A DNA stretch of 64,000 nt from Panax quinquefolius (lineage: Eukaryota > Streptophyta > Magnoliopsida > Apiales > Araliaceae). Positions within the stretch are counted from its first letter, which is position 1, and each line of letters starts with the position of its first letter. A program made the translations under genes and the position numbers. Positions 47,429 to 59,154 of the stretch are shown here, piece by piece. The notes beneath the pieces are model-generated. The model saw only the letters and a list, made by a program, of their open reading frames with translations, made no database searches and was not told where the DNA came from. The DNA lies in contig CM035152.1 of assembly GCA_020205615.1 (NCBI GenBank), positions 115,790,043-115,854,042 on the forward strand, given 5' to 3'.

Positions 47429-48480
47429 GAGAGAGAGAGAGAGAGAGAAAGAAACCATTAATAATTTAGATGGAAGGAGGAGGCAAGTCATCCTTGGCTA
47501 CCAAACATGCCCTTTTTTCATTGTAGGAATCTCTTCCTATTTTGTCCAACCAACCTAACAACTTTCAGATGCACCAACGCATTATCAAGTCTGTGCGCTA
47601 GATAGCCTGGGAAGACAATGTCTTGCATGATAAAGAAGAGCGTGTGAAGCTAGCCAAAAATGCATGCCTGCTGCCTGTCTGTAAACCAAGCAGAGACTTT
47701 AATCGGAAGGAAGCAGGCATGCAAGTCATCCTTGGCTTACCAAACATATATGGCCCTTCACTTCATGTAAGACCTCTCTCCCGAGTCTCTACTCAATTTG
47801 TACATCCTTAATATATCATTCTTTGAGTGGCCAGCTATATTTATAGCCACTTTCCCTGATTAATTGGTGCTAAGTCGAGTCGACGACATTCTCATATACT
47901 CTATCTTAGTTGCATGGAATATATTCTTATCAACAATAGGGATGGAGGACCTAATTTATCCCTACTCGATGTCGGACTTCCCTCAAAGAATCTTAACGTT
48001 TAAAATGCTCTTCAAGGCTTTAATCTGGCAAATTTAATTTCTGACTTGGGCACTATGCTCACTTTTGCCAACACAGTTTGACTTCCAATATAGGATAGGG
48101 ATGCATTTACTTACATGTTCAAAGTGAGGGGACCCCGGATCATTTGATAAGAATCCAAATTTAAGTAGAGAAACAAAGAGTATCACTATTGTGTATTTGT
48201 CTAGTTGACACATCTAAATGAATAAATGTAGGACTTAATGAATCTTTCAGCAGTTTATTGGTGCTGAAACCCTTAAGTTGAGTTATCGAAATTTTGTCAA
48301 AAATTGTCTTTCACATAAATAATTTTTAATTTTGTATTTCGTGTCAAGATTGCAATTTGGCATCAACCGATACCTATTCAATATGCTGATATTTTGACAT
48401 AAAGCTTAATACTCTGAACCATGAATATTTGCTAGTATTTTTTTCCATTATAGGATATGTGAAGTAACGATTAGCATCTT
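46786..48480. other. Unassigned AT-rich DNA with microsatellite
   Basis: No TE hallmark or gene is seen. Two related phrases, GGCAAGTCATCCTTGGCTACCAAACAT (about 47482) and GCAAGTCATCCTTGGCTTACCAAACAT (about 47720), suggest a small diverged duplication. The rest looks like ordinary intergenic sequence downstream of the FAR1-like gene. Confidence 0.4.
47370..47449. repeat. (TA)n followed by (GA)n microsatellite
   Basis: About 28 TA units (47370-47425) followed directly by about 11 GA units (47427-47449). Confidence 0.95.
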
Positions 48481-48485
48481 ATATA

Positions 48486-48770
48486 CTCCCTTCATTCCTT
48501 AATATAAGTCGTTTTAGAGAATTATTTTTGTTCCTTAATATAAATCGTTTGAGAATTTCAAGTAATTAGCATTAATTATTTAGTTTTCAATATTACCCCT
48601 AGTAATAAATATAACTTTGGTCCTCTCACTATTTTTTGCCCAATAAATAACACTCTTTTTTTAAATACAAGAACAATATAGACAATTGATATTATATTTA
48701 ATGCTATACAATTATTTTTTTAATACTTGTACACAACTCTAAAATGACTTATATTAAGGAACTGAAGAAG
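48486..48770. mobile_element. Stowaway-type MITE
   Basis: 285 bp with terminal inverted repeats: CTCCCTTCATTCCTTAATAT at the left and, read inward from the right, CTTCTTCAGTTCCTTAATAT. Both continue AAGTC(G/A)TTTTAGA. TA dinucleotides flank both ends (48484-48485, 48771-48772). CTCCCTYC ends with TA duplication are the mark of Stowaway elements, which are moved by Tc1/mariner-type transposases. No coding capacity. Confidence 0.88.
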
Positions 48771-48840
48771 TAGTACATTATAATACTTTGAATAAATACA
48801 CTCATTCCGATAGTTTGTTAATATTAATTAAACGAATCCG

Positions 48841-48986
48841 GTTAGCATGAAGTGAACTTCAAGGTATGTTTACTTCATGGCTAATATCTGATCGACATGC
48901 AAAGCGAGATATCATCCTCATGCCTGTGTGTGTCAAGATCGCGATAGTATGAAGTGAACTTACCATGAAGTTCACTTCATGCTAAC
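48841..48986. repeat. Fold-back element with perfect 21-bp arms
   Basis: GTTAGCATGAAGTGAACTTC(A) at 48841-48861 is the exact reverse complement of 48966-48986. The loop also contains partial copies (TTTACTTCATGGCTAAT, GTATGAAGTGAACTTACC). Possibly a short MITE; no convincing target duplication was seen. Confidence 0.8.
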
Positions 48987-49049
48987 TACTTCATAATTAA
49001 ACTATATCAGTTTTATCATATCCTCTTGTAAAGGAGTTTTTTTTGTAGT

Positions 49050-49235
49050 ATCGTGATTTTAGAAGCATGCACTTCTAAGTTCTAAAAGTGACCCAATGAT
49101 AAAACTCGTCTTTCGGTTTGACGTTTCATAATCATATTTCCTCTCTCGTGTATTATTTTTCAACTTTATAATGAAATCATTGATCCCCTTAGGCCATGCT
49201 TGTGAGTTTTGTTTAGGATGAAAGTGAAAAAATGG
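49050..49235 (-). pseudogene. FAR1-like gene, C-terminal piece beyond element F
   Basis: Minus-strand frame from 49235 to 49060 with INDFIIKLKNNTRERKYDYE and SFIIGSLLELRSACF. Its spacing and wording resemble the segment after the MULE domain in FAR1-related proteins (an F/VxxYEKAL..R...Y/DxET..., then a GSPLE-like phrase). It sits directly next to the target site of F, and the MULE-domain part resumes at 50975. The family link for this piece alone is tentative; position supports it. Confidence 0.45.
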
Positions 49236-49788
49236 TGTTAACGCCAAATTTTGTACGCCTGACAAAATCACCAAAACAACAGGCCAAAATTGTGCCAACA
49301 ATTGATTATATTGTTGTGAAATCAAACTCACGAAATACACTCACATAAGCATAAATAAGGGAATATAAAGTATGAACACAAGATTTACGTGGAAACCCAA
49401 TTGGGAAAAAACCACGGAGAGAGAGAGAGAGAGAGAGTAATCCACTATAATAATATTGGGAGTACAAGTTGTGTATTTGTGTTGTATCTCTTGTGTTCCC
49501 TCTCCTCCTTTGTCTCCTCCCCTTATTGTTGTATTTATATATGCCATATCCAACTGAATCCAATTAGGAGTAGGAGTCCTTTGTAGAATCACCTTATAAA
49601 AACAATTAATGGCTGATAGATTCCTTCCCAAATTAAACCTCCTTATCCCACTAAATAAGGAAACATAATCTTATTTTAATAAGGACTCTTTCGCTGTCAA
49701 AAAAATATATTATGAGTCAACACCAAATCTAGACCATTAAATAAATTAGGTTACACCTTGGCTAGACCCAAATAATCACACTCCAACA
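49236..49788 (-). mobile_element. 3' (left) LTR of element F
   Basis: TGTTAACGCC to CACTCCAACA on the plus strand. It carries a GA run at 49418-49436 and ATTTACGTGGAAACCCAATTGGG in common with 4735-5205 and 50495-50969. About 80 bp longer than the right LTR and visibly diverged from it, so the insertion is not recent. Confidence 0.78.
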
Positions 49789-49795
49789 TTTCCCC

Positions 49796-49834
49796 CAGTC
49801 TCTTATTTATAAGAAACTTATTTATAAGAGAGTA
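49796..49834. repeat. Paired CTTATTTATAAG palindromes
   Basis: CTCTTATTTATAAG, AA, ACTTATTTATAAGAGAG: two direct copies of a 12-bp near-palindrome just inside the left LTR of F. Confidence 0.7.
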
Positions 49835-49850
49835 TTCAAAAAGTCTCCGT

Positions 49851-49911
49851 GGGATTTTTATCCTCAGGATTTTTATCCTCCGAATTTTTATCCTCCGAAT
49901 TTTTATCCGTA
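49851..49911. repeat. 15-bp tandem repeat TTTTTATCCTC(C/A)G(A/G)A
   Basis: Four units with a strict 15-bp period (TTTTTA at 49855, 49870, 49885 and 49900), inside element F. Confidence 0.85.
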
Positions 49912-50494
49912 GAATGTTCATCCTTTTGGGAGATCAAAGCCTTCTCGAAGGACGTTTGATGCTATTGTTGTTTGGTCCGCCAATAACCACGCTATGCTCG
50001 CTTTTTAATCCCAAATTTAACTTGAGATTGGAAACCGTGCATTATGCATAGCTGTTGGCTGCCACTTTTATTAAAAAACAACTTCATGGGCATGTCCCTC
50101 CAGTCTGTGGTTGATGATGAAACTGAAGCCGCCTTTAAAGCACTTCAATTATATAAAAGCCTAAACTTTTATCTTTGTGCTGGCTGAATTCGTTACAAGT
50201 GCGGTTACTCAACACCAATTTATCATCACCTTGACCGAAGTGTTAATGTTTAGATTTTACATGAATCATGTGAATACTATGACTACATGCATAATATAAG
50301 TGAGAGAGTATGTAAAGTTGTATCAATAATCAATTACGATCATGCTTCAATTGCTATTGGCATAATAAATATATACACACCTACAAGTATATATTTAATT
50401 TAATAAAAAAGAATCACTTATCTCCTTAGGTGAATCGGTGATTTTAAATTGACACTAGAACAAATGTCTTGTTTCCCCACCATTTGGCGCTTAA

Positions 50495-50969
50495 TGTTAA
50501 CGCTTAAATTTTGTACCGATGTGAAATCACCAAAACAAGCATGCCAAAATCTCGCTTAACGGTTGATTGTATTGTTGTGAAATTAAACTCTTAAATACAC
50601 TCATATAAGCATAAACAAAGGAATATAAAGTATGAACACAAGATTTACGTGGAAACCTAATTGGGAAAAAACCACACGAGAGAGAGAGTAATCCACTATA
50701 ATAATATTGGGAGTATAAGTTGTGTATTTGTGTCATACGCTCTTATGTTCCTCCTCCCCTAGCTTGTAAATCAGTATATATAGAAGTAACCTCCCACCCA
50801 CATCCAACTAGGAGAAGGACTCTTTATCCCTTCAAATAAGGAAACACAATTCTATTTTAATAAAGACTCTCCCACTGTCACAATAAATACATAAGGGCCA
50901 TCACCAGATCCGAACCATTAAATAGACTAGGTTGCACCATGCTAGACTCGAATAATCACATCCCAAACA
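50495..50969 (-). mobile_element. 5' (right) LTR of element F
   Basis: Near-identical to 4735-5205 in the duplicated block. The adjoining primer site (about 50475-50493) reads GTTTCCCCACCATTTGGCGC where copy 1 has a clean TTTCCCACAGACGGCGCCA. Confidence 0.8.
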
Positions 50970-50974
50970 GATGG

Positions 50975-51540
50975 GAAGAGAAATTTCTTCATCATGCCTT
51001 TTCTCTAGGAGGTGTTCGTCTATACCAGTGGCAAAATGCACTTTGAATAGGCCATAATCTAATTCATATTATTGTATAAAGCCCTTGAAGCAACTCATGC
51101 TTATGCAAATTATTTTTAAACTTTCCCATCAGTCCTTAAACTCATCAATTGTCAATACTTTACTTTTACATTTGTTGAAATCATTTTTATAATTCGGATG
51201 AATGGCATAAACTTGATGTAGTTTCTCAAAATATTTGTTGCTAATGTGCCAATAAACACCGGGTGATGGGTAGATGAAAAAACTTTTGCAATTGCATTAT
51301 TATTAACTTTATATTGGTCCGTGATAATAACAACGGTCTTGTTTTTCATTACCTGAAACCAATTCTCAAATAAGCAAACAAAATTTTCACCCCAGTCTCA
51401 TCTTTTAGAAGTGAAAACCCATAAAATATAGAATAATAATAATAATTTACACCCATGAATAGTACAAAAGGCATGAAATACTTGTACTCCGATAAGTAGT
51501 GTCAAAAGGACATCGCCCAAATTGAGATATTAAATTTGGT
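50975..51540 (-). pseudogene. FAR1-related (MULE domain) gene fragment, copy 2
   Basis: Same content as 5206-5775: VCLFENWFQVM, then KTVVIITDQYKV (here the ITDQ phrase typical of the family is intact, where copy 1 has IKDQ), NAIAKVFSSTHH and, after a frame change, WHISNKYFEKLHQVYAIHP and DEFKD. FAR1-related proteins are nuclear DNA-binding regulators derived from Mutator transposases; the segment would be the catalytic-core-derived middle domain. The frame is broken, so a pseudogene. In this copy the downstream part lies across element F at 49050-49235. Confidence 0.75.
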
Positions 51541-52378
51541 TTCATATAATACTATTGTTCTAAAAATTCCCACTTAAGTCTGCTGAATCTCCGCGTAACT
51601 GCTATAAGGACAAGGATCCTTTCTATGTTAAATAAATGGAGACTTTTCATTTCATGGTCCAGATTTAAAATGTGTTAGAATGTGAAATGGATTTGCTAAG
51701 TCTTAAAAAATTAAATGTAAAATTTTACAATATTACATCTACCATATTTTTTTGTATAGTCCAACATGTATATATAATAGAAAAATAAATAAATGAGATC
51801 GCCTAAGAAAGCCTTCACCTATATACATACTGTCTAGGCAAACTGATGCGGTAGAAGAGAAAGCGTGTCAGTTTATGAAAAGATTTGATCCAGTTTATGG
51901 AAAGATTTGATAGATTATGGAAAGATTTGATCCAGTGACAATTTGGTAATTTTTGTCAAGTTTGGAGTGTCAGATTTTGGCATTTTTGGAGCCTAATTTC
52001 ATTAGAAACGGGTCAACGATCAAAAGTCACAAGCATTTTGCTTTTGAACTGCAAGGTTTTTTTGGTCAAATTCCATCGTTTAGGCCTTCAAAATTATATT
52101 TTATTATTTTGGGTTATTTTTATAATTTTCTTTATTAGTTTTCTTTTTCGTTTTATATTCCGCTTTTATGGTTTTTTTTATTTAAACGTTTGTTTTGATG
52201 GGAAGAAAGCATTTTGATGAATAATAGACTTTTCTTATTTTTCAAAATTCTACGAATTAGAATTTTGTTGCCTATTTCTTGGTATTCATAGAATCAATGT
52301 GGATGTAGAAGGTTATCATTGGCAATAATGCGCGATTCAACAATCAATAAAAATTTTCATTATACTTCCTCTACACCA
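51541..52378 (+). mobile_element. LTR region of element G, copy 2, with 268 bp absent from copy 1
   Basis: Equivalent to 5776-6345. The 22-bp repeat is at about 51868-51936. 51935-52205 (GTGACAATTTGG ... TTTGTTTTGAT) has no counterpart in copy 1; TTGAT occurs at both edges. The left LTR boundary is unresolved. Confidence 0.5.
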
Positions 52379-52380
52379 GT

Positions 52381-52393
52381 TGGTATTAGAGCC
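52381..52393 (+). other. Primer binding site of element G, copy 2
   Basis: TGGTATTAGAGCC, as in copy 1. Confidence 0.7.
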
Positions 52394-52408
52394 TAAGCCA
52401 TATTCACC

Positions 52409-53405
52409 ATGCCACCCCGTAGAGAGCGACGTGTGGACGATGTTTATGGGCGTGAAGATCTGCAGCGCCTTGAGTAGCAGTTCGAGCAGTGAATCGAACA
52501 ACTGGTGGAATAGGGAATGAACACTATGATAGATCGACTGACACTAAGGATGGGCGAGTTGTTGGCGAACCAAAATAGGGCAAATCCTAATCCTGGGAGG
52601 AACCCTAATTATGATTATCGGAGGAATCATTTCGCAGTGGCGAGAGGCAGATGATGGAGATGACTTTGATGATGACTATGAGGAGGCACCTCATAGGCGT
52701 CGTCGACCATATGCAGTGGAGTATGATAGGAGACGTTGGGAGACTAGTATGAGGACTGAGATTCCTTAATTTTGTGGTACCCTCCAACCAGAAGAATTCA
52801 TTAACTGGCTGGCCACGGTAGAAGAGATCCTGAAATTTAAGGGTGTACCTGAGGATAAACGAGTACCCTAGGTTTCTACCAGACTCATAGATAGAGCGAT
52901 GGCTTGGTGGCAGCAACCCAGGCAAGCGAGGGTTGGATTGGGAAAGTAAAAAATTACGAACTGGGAGAAGATGAAGAAACAGTTGCGGGCTACGTTCCCA
53001 CCTTATAATTATCAACGCTTAATGTATTAGAGGTTACCGAATTTAAGGCAAGGAGGTTGTACAGTTGATGAATACATAACTAAATTCTATCAGCTGATTG
53101 CTCGAAACGAGGTGCATGAGACAGAAGATCATTTGGTTGCTCGATATATTCGAAGTTTACGAGAAAAAATTAAAGACACAGTCAACATTTTTAATCCGAT
53201 GTACATTTACGTGGCGCATCGGTCAATGGGCCGTGTCTTGATTGAGAAGAGGAGTCCTGGTGGTTTTTGTGGCGCATCAGCGGGCTGTGCACTAGTATCC
53301 TTTTCTATGGGAAAAAAAATACAAGGATGAGGTTTGGTGTGATGTAGTAGCTATGGATGTATGCCACCTACTGTTGGGATGACCTTGGCAATTTGATAGA
53401 GAGGT
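52409..53405 (+). pseudogene. Element G gag and protease-region relic, copy 2
   Basis: Starts MPPRRERRVDDVYG: the first stop of copy 1 (TGA at 6394) is still CGA here, at 52426-52428. The next stops (TAG, TGA, TAG) are shared. FCGTLQPEEFINWLATVEEI and KFKGVPEDKRV follow, then DEYITKFYQLIARNEVHETED-like sequence (about 53065-53125) and HLVARYIRSLREKIKD (about 53125-53178), a Gag stretch poorly preserved in copy 1. The protease-region phrase DEVWCDVVAMDVCHLLLG ends at 53400. It is cut by the second copy of E. Confidence 0.78.
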
Positions 53406-55333
53406 GGTTCTGTAACGCTCCGAAATCCGGTCTATCTTCACACCCAGATTCCGTACGTCATGATCCCATCTTCTTCCAAACATACATCAATATGTACTGA
53501 AATATAACAACATACACTCTCAAATCCAAGGTTTTAAAAACCATATAACCTTTTTCATTACAAATAATGATAAATACATTATTCGTTTCATCTTACAAGA
53601 GTGACTTTTATTCGCCACCAAAGATATAGGTTATAAATCTTAGGTAAGAGTATCTAAGACTATAATCGTAGAGAGAGGGATAAGAAGATCACCACGTGAT
53701 CATAGTGAATCGTAGTAACATATGAGATATTAAACGATGAATGATTTATAGTACTACGAAGTAGTACTAAAGAAGAACTCAGATTGAGTTCTGAAGGATA
53801 GTATATGAATTAAAGAAAATTCGTATTAAGTTAAAAGAGATTTAGGAGTTGTAAAATTTCAATTGAGGACTCATGTGATAGCTGAGTTGTATGAACCTTT
53901 GTATGGGCAGAGGTTTGTGCTTGGTGTAACAACTGCTTAACTTATTACAGTGATAATCATTGGAATTGGTCGCGCTATCAAGATGTATATGACGAGAAGG
54001 TGAATCTTTTCTCATGTATATACTTGATAGGTAGAGAACGATAAGGTAGGTGTGAGTTCTTGAAACTCATACTTATGGTACGTTCGTGACTCATAATGAT
54101 ATGGTATGTTTTTGAACTTCTCAGCGAATGGACGCTTATGGTCTGTCTGGATGGTTCTTAAACTTATATTATTGTGGAAAGTTCCTGAACTCATAATGTG
54201 TGGTAAGTTGATGGACTGTGCTAAGGTAGAGGGATGTTTAGACTGAAAACAAGTTGTTTCCAGTAGGCTTAGTATTGAAGGTGCTAGTGAAGATTAAGTA
54301 TTGTCTCAGTAAGACAATGAAGGAAGAAGGAGAATAGGATATTCCAAGTCATCTAGCTATGCTAGATTTCGAAGTTTATTGAACTCGTGCTGATAAGTAC
54401 ATTTTGAAAAAGGAAAGAATTGGTTTAACTTTTGGAACCAATAGATTTTTAAAAGAGCTATTCTTGGTATGTCTATGCTAATTGTTTCGGCTAGACAGAA
54501 ATTGATTTGAAATATCAAAATGAATTTTAAATCATCAGTGCATTTGATACAAGGATGGTAAAAGGATGGAGTTATTAATGCAATTGAACCTGGTGTTGGA
54601 TGTGGTCTTAGGATCAACAACCCGCTATGGTATGATGTATAACGACGAAGTCACAAACTGACGAAGTCCTCAACGTACTGTGAAAAGTACAGTATCATGT
54701 CATCATAAAACGTTTTGATGTATTGCGAAAAGAATTTAAAGAAGTAGTCGATGTCAATTGAGTTGACTAGACTAATGTTTCACGTTGATATCCAATTTAT
54801 TGTTATGGTCTAAGCTACTTGATTTAGCTAGACAAATGGTATGTCATGTTTAAAAGAAAATCAAGTTTTTCTTGAGAAGTTGTGCCAATCCAAATTATTT
54901 TGGTGCAGAATCTAATGATTAAGTTTGAGGTGAACACACCCCGAAATGGGGTTATACAATGGGTTGATCGCCTACGTATGGAAGATGTAGTTTACCTTCT
55001 TGGTGATTGTAAACTGCTAGTAAGAGTTAATGGTCAATTTGACCCTCAAAGAAAAAGTATGAAATATTTTAAGGGGATTCATATATTCCTCGTTGTTCAT
55101 TCTACTTCATAATTCTTTATAAGTTGTGAAGGTGAGAGAATGTTTGAAAGATAGGAACTTGTTTGAAGAGAAGTTGAGAAGATGGGTAGGCTAAAATTTG
55201 AGGATGAAATTGCGTGAAGAAGGGGTGAATGTGATGACCGGGTATGAGTGTGGTTTTAAGAAATTCGAGGACGAAATTTTTATAAGAGGGGAAGAGTGTA
55301 ACGACCCGGAAATTCGGATTTTCCATAATTTAA
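53406..55333 (+). mobile_element. Insertion E, copy 2, truncated by element B
   Basis: Left target copy GGTTC at 53406-53410, E from 53411. It has the inverted LTR end (53411 to about 53650), the non-coding body, and the purine tract and LTR start at 55297. Only 37 bp of the LTR remain before element B begins at 55334. The rest may lie beyond B and J outside the window. Confidence 0.8.
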
Positions 55334-58124
55334 TGTGACGCCCCCAAAATAGGTATACACAACACCCATTCTGAGTCGCCAAATACATGGTACAAAAAGC
55401 AAACTACAACTTCAATAATAAAATGTCGTGTGAAATCTGACAATATATCTTGTGAGTTTAAATATAATATTGTCTTCTAGACAATATCCACATGCAAATA
55501 AATCCCCATCATAATTATTGATTCATTATTTTACAAAATGGTGAGGACTACTAAACAACTCTCTCTAGAACCTTCATTCCATACCCCAGACTAGTACTGC
55601 GCTACATTCTAGCCTCACGAGAAGAAAAATGGAACAACAAGGAAAAGGGTGAGCTCAACTAGCCCGGTAAAGAATATTATGACTAAGATAATATACAACA
55701 AATTATCGTTAGTCTTCAACGAGGAAAAATCGATAGAATACAATAGACAACAAGTTTCAGATCAATATTCGCGTGAAATAATAATTCATAGAAGAGTTAC
55801 GTAGAGAATGAAAACTACTATAATCTATGAATTTAACGAGTCCATCATCAATATTTTATATCCGTAACATCAATCAATATACATCGGAATCAAATATTCA
55901 TCTTTACACTCTGAAGCCAAAGATATTCATCAGTTGGTCATGTTCATTTAAAACACTGTTCATCTTTACACTCTGTGCCAAAGATATTAATCAATCGGTC
56001 ATATTCATCTCAACACATTCATCTTTGCACTCACAGGCCAAAGATATTCTTGAAATCATTCATCTTTTACTCTGTGCCGAAGATATTCAATAATATCATC
56101 ATTTAAGGCGAGGATGATGAAAAATATTTTAAAGAAAGCGAATCCGGTGAAACAAAATGACAAGGATTAAGGATTAAAGATTCGTACTTGGTTTTATCCA
56201 CGCCCAAAAATACCTCAAAAATAATCATAGTGGTGTAAAATTGAGAATGATCAAAACATGGATACAATCGAGTTAGTATCCGGAATAGATATTTTGGACA
56301 AAAGAAGAAATTTTATTTTTCGATTGAATAGTGCAGTATACGTGAATAGTGCCGTATACGTGAATAGTAACTCCGACACCAAAAGATAGAAATTCCACAA
56401 AAAACATCTTCACGCTTCATGAATAGTACTCGTGAATAGTAACTCGTGAATAGTAACTCTCATGAATAGTAACTCGTGAATAGTAACTCATGAATAGTAA
56501 CCCGAACATGAAAAAGTTCCAAATTTGATAAAACTTCAGATCAACATTTCAAAGATAATGATATTGAAGAAATAATATCATTACGAAAAAAAATAATATC
56601 CCTTACCTCGAAAGGCGATTACTTACTAGTTGAAACACAGGATATAGGCTATGACTTGAACTTGCCTTTGTATAGCAATACTCAAAGTATACTCAAAATA
56701 CTCACAAGAATATGCTCGATAATATAGAGAGAAAACTTGATTTACGGTGTGATTTTCAATTCTAACCTAAGCACCCTATTTATAGGAAATTGCTTAGAAC
56801 ACCAAAAGCGTAAAATTAAATATAATAATATTATATATAAACAAAATTCATACGCCCACATCTTGAATCTGAATTCAGCCACCATGCACATGTTAAATGA
56901 GTTTCAAAAATGGAAAAAACGTTTTTGTAATTAAAAATATTTTAAACTTCCAAAATCAATTATTTGAACTTGAACTTCAATAATTCACAATAAATAGGTC
57001 TTTTATCAGAAAATTCGAATCTCGCGACTTTTTATAGGAAATTCAATTCTCTACAACTTTGCAGAAGAAAGTTTTTCCAAATTCCAAGCAGAAATTGACC
57101 GAAATCCATAAACGGGCGATTTTACAGGCTATAATCAAATTTCGGTCAATAATTGTGTCCACCAACACACAAAATATGTGTTAAACATTTAATGCCACAA
57201 AAATACTCTTCCTCCTCATATACTCATATATCCCACATTCATTATAAAATATCACCGTTAATATATTATTAAAATAATATATTTAAATGAATTATTTTAT
57301 CAGAAAAAGATAAAATATTAATTTTCAACAATTGTCACATTAAAAATTTTCTCCATCTATATCCACATAAAATCAATATTTTCCTCATCATATAAATCAA
57401 TAATTAATTATTCACAAATAATATTACAGAATCACGAAGATCGGCAACCGTGTAGTTCGGAAAGAAGAGGGGCTTTCAATAAGAATTTCTTCATTGGGTA
57501 GCAATTAGGTGACCAAACCTCTCCTTGCAGAACTTTCTAGACATTGCCAATAATGTTATCTAATAATATTATTAGGATAATATGAATTATTGCTTCGATA
57601 ATGAAAGATCTTTGTGTAATGACAATTATTGAAAACAACAACAATATAAAATATCAACGCATGACAATTATTAACTAAATAAAATATTGAGCGGTAATTC
57701 TTTGTAACCATTATTGAGTAGTGCCTTCTTACGTAAGAATCAATAATTGGTGCAATACTGCAGTAATCGTCAACAACGCGTATTAGTGTGTTTTAACCAC
57801 GGGTATTCCAACGGTGATAATCGGTAACAACTACTGCCAGTTATTTAACAACAACTTATATTTGTCATTTTCTTCATCCAATCACTTTCCGTTATGGGGC
57901 CCACACATGGGCTGCCAGTAAATACGAATATTCGACAAAGATCGAATATTCCACGACCAAACGAATATTCCAAGCGATAATGAATATTTTATAACCACTT
58001 GCGTAATTTGAAATATTTGCATATTTAACCCTTAACTATCCACATTAATCAAATCAACCCTTACTATTTCAAAATAATAAATAAAGGAAATTCCTTTTTA
58101 TTTAAAAAATTTTAGGGTCTTACA
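55334..58124 (-). mobile_element. 3' LTR of family-A element B
   Basis: 2791 bp, plus-strand TGTGACGCCCCC to GGGTCTTACA. Minus TATA box at 56785-56776, hairpin array at about 56090-55908, TGAATAGTAACTC repeat at 56505-56405. Polypurine tract and pol lie to its right, so it is the 3' LTR of a minus-strand element. Confidence 0.92.
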
Positions 58125-58137
58125 ACCTCCCTCCTTA
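58125..58137 (-). other. Polypurine tract of element B
   Basis: Minus strand ATAAGGAGGGAGGT, one base from the LTR, equivalent to 30015-30026 in element 1. Confidence 0.75.
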
Positions 58138-59154
58138 TGAAATTTCGTCCTCGAAATTGGACGACGCATACAGTGTTTTGAAAAGGTGAGGATACCGCTT
58201 TCATTTCGTTTCCAACTCCCGAGGTCATTTCCTCTATAGCATGATTCCTCCACAAAACTTTAACTTGTGGTATAACCTTTCTTGGCGTAGGACATGCTCC
58301 TTCCTATCCAAAATCTTGACAGGTACCTCCTCATACGTTAAGTCTTCGGCTATCTCGTCCGGTTCTAACTCTATAACGTGGTTCGGGTCTTTCACATATT
58401 TACGAAGTACAAATATGTGAAACACATTATGAACACGAGACATACTCGGAGGTAACGCAAGTCTATAGGCTACATTTCCTACTCGGTCAAGAATTTGAAA
58501 TGGACCGATAAATCGTGGATTGAGCTTTCCTCTCTTCCCAAATCTTGTAACTCCCTTCCATGGAGTAACTCGCAATAATACATGATCCCCTACATTAAAT
58601 TCCACGTCCTTTCGATGAAGATCTGCATAACTCTTTTTGTCGATTTTGTGCCGCTTTTGTATCGTTGTCGAATCATTTGGATCTTTTCGGTGAGTCATAC
58701 GTCTTAACTCTGGGTCCCAACAATGTTGCTTCACCCACCTCATCCCAACATATTGGAGAACGACATTTTCGTCCATATAATGCTTGAATGGAACCATGCC
58801 TATATTTGTTTAATAACTATTGTTGTATGAGAATTCCACCAATGGCAAGTACTTATCCCAACTTCCTTTGAAATCTAGGACACGAGTTTTAATATATCTT
58901 CAAGAGTTTGAGTAGTCCTTTCGATTGCCCATCCGTTTGAGGATGGTATGCCAAACTGAATCGTAAATTCGTGCCCATAGCTTTCTAACCCAAAATCATG
59001 AAGTGAATCTTGGGTCACGATCTAAAACTATGGATACTGGCATGCCACGCAATCTCACAATCACATTTACGTACATACAAGAAAGACGTTCAAGGGAATA
59101 AGTCTCTCGTATCGGTAAGAAATGAGCAGACTTGGTTAATCTATCAACAATAAC
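58138..59154 (-). pseudogene. Element B integrase and chromodomain tail
   Basis: This is the best-preserved pol segment in the window. The minus frame 58797-58234 runs 187 codons. It has YADLHRKDVEFNVGDHVLLR (residues 57-76), [19 protein letters not shown] with the GPF/Y module of Gypsy integrases (95-113), [18 protein letters not shown] (120-137), and TYEEVPVKILDRKEHVL (154-170), the start of the chromodomain. A frameshift after HVLR loses the QVKVLWRNHA stretch, which is readable in another frame. Upstream (58800-59154) are the YNNS phrase, SERTTQ-like and IVDRLTK remnants. The GPF/Y module plus chromodomain identify a chromovirus, which tends to insert in heterochromatin. J interrupts it at 59155. 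Confidence 0.87.

Larger units (their letters stand above)
49236..50969 (-). mobile_element. Element F: complete miniature LTR retroelement
   Basis: 1.73 kb with a left LTR of 553 bp, a non-coding interior of about 706 bp and a right LTR of 475 bp. Minus strand direction is shown by the purine tract beside the left LTR (49799-49789) and the primer-site position beside the right LTR. Flanks AATGG (49231-49235) and GATGG (50970-50974) match at four of five bases, a slightly decayed duplication. Without any coding capacity it is TRIM-like, or a deletion product of a Tat-type Gypsy element as the TGGCGCC primer site of its duplicate suggests. It is inserted in the FAR1-like gene. Confidence 0.75.
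50061..55333. repeat. Segmental duplication, copy 2 (copy 1 at 4304-9287)
   Basis: About 5 kb in direct orientation, 45.8 kb apart, nearly identical through part of F, the FAR1-like fragment, G and E. Copy 2 is the more complete on the left (whole F and its flanks). The right limit is unknown because B interrupts it. Confidence 0.9.

Noticed and set aside
49028..49045. TTTTTTTTGTAGTA as the right end of the CACTA element
   Set aside because: Two mismatches to the terminus, no matching 3-bp duplication with TAT at 14391-14393, and the following sequence is not the missing part of the interrupted LTR.
54882..55112. 76-codon frame in E, copy 2
   Set aside because: The matching stretch in copy 1 (about 8860-9060) is frame-broken and no domain is seen; not enough for a gene.
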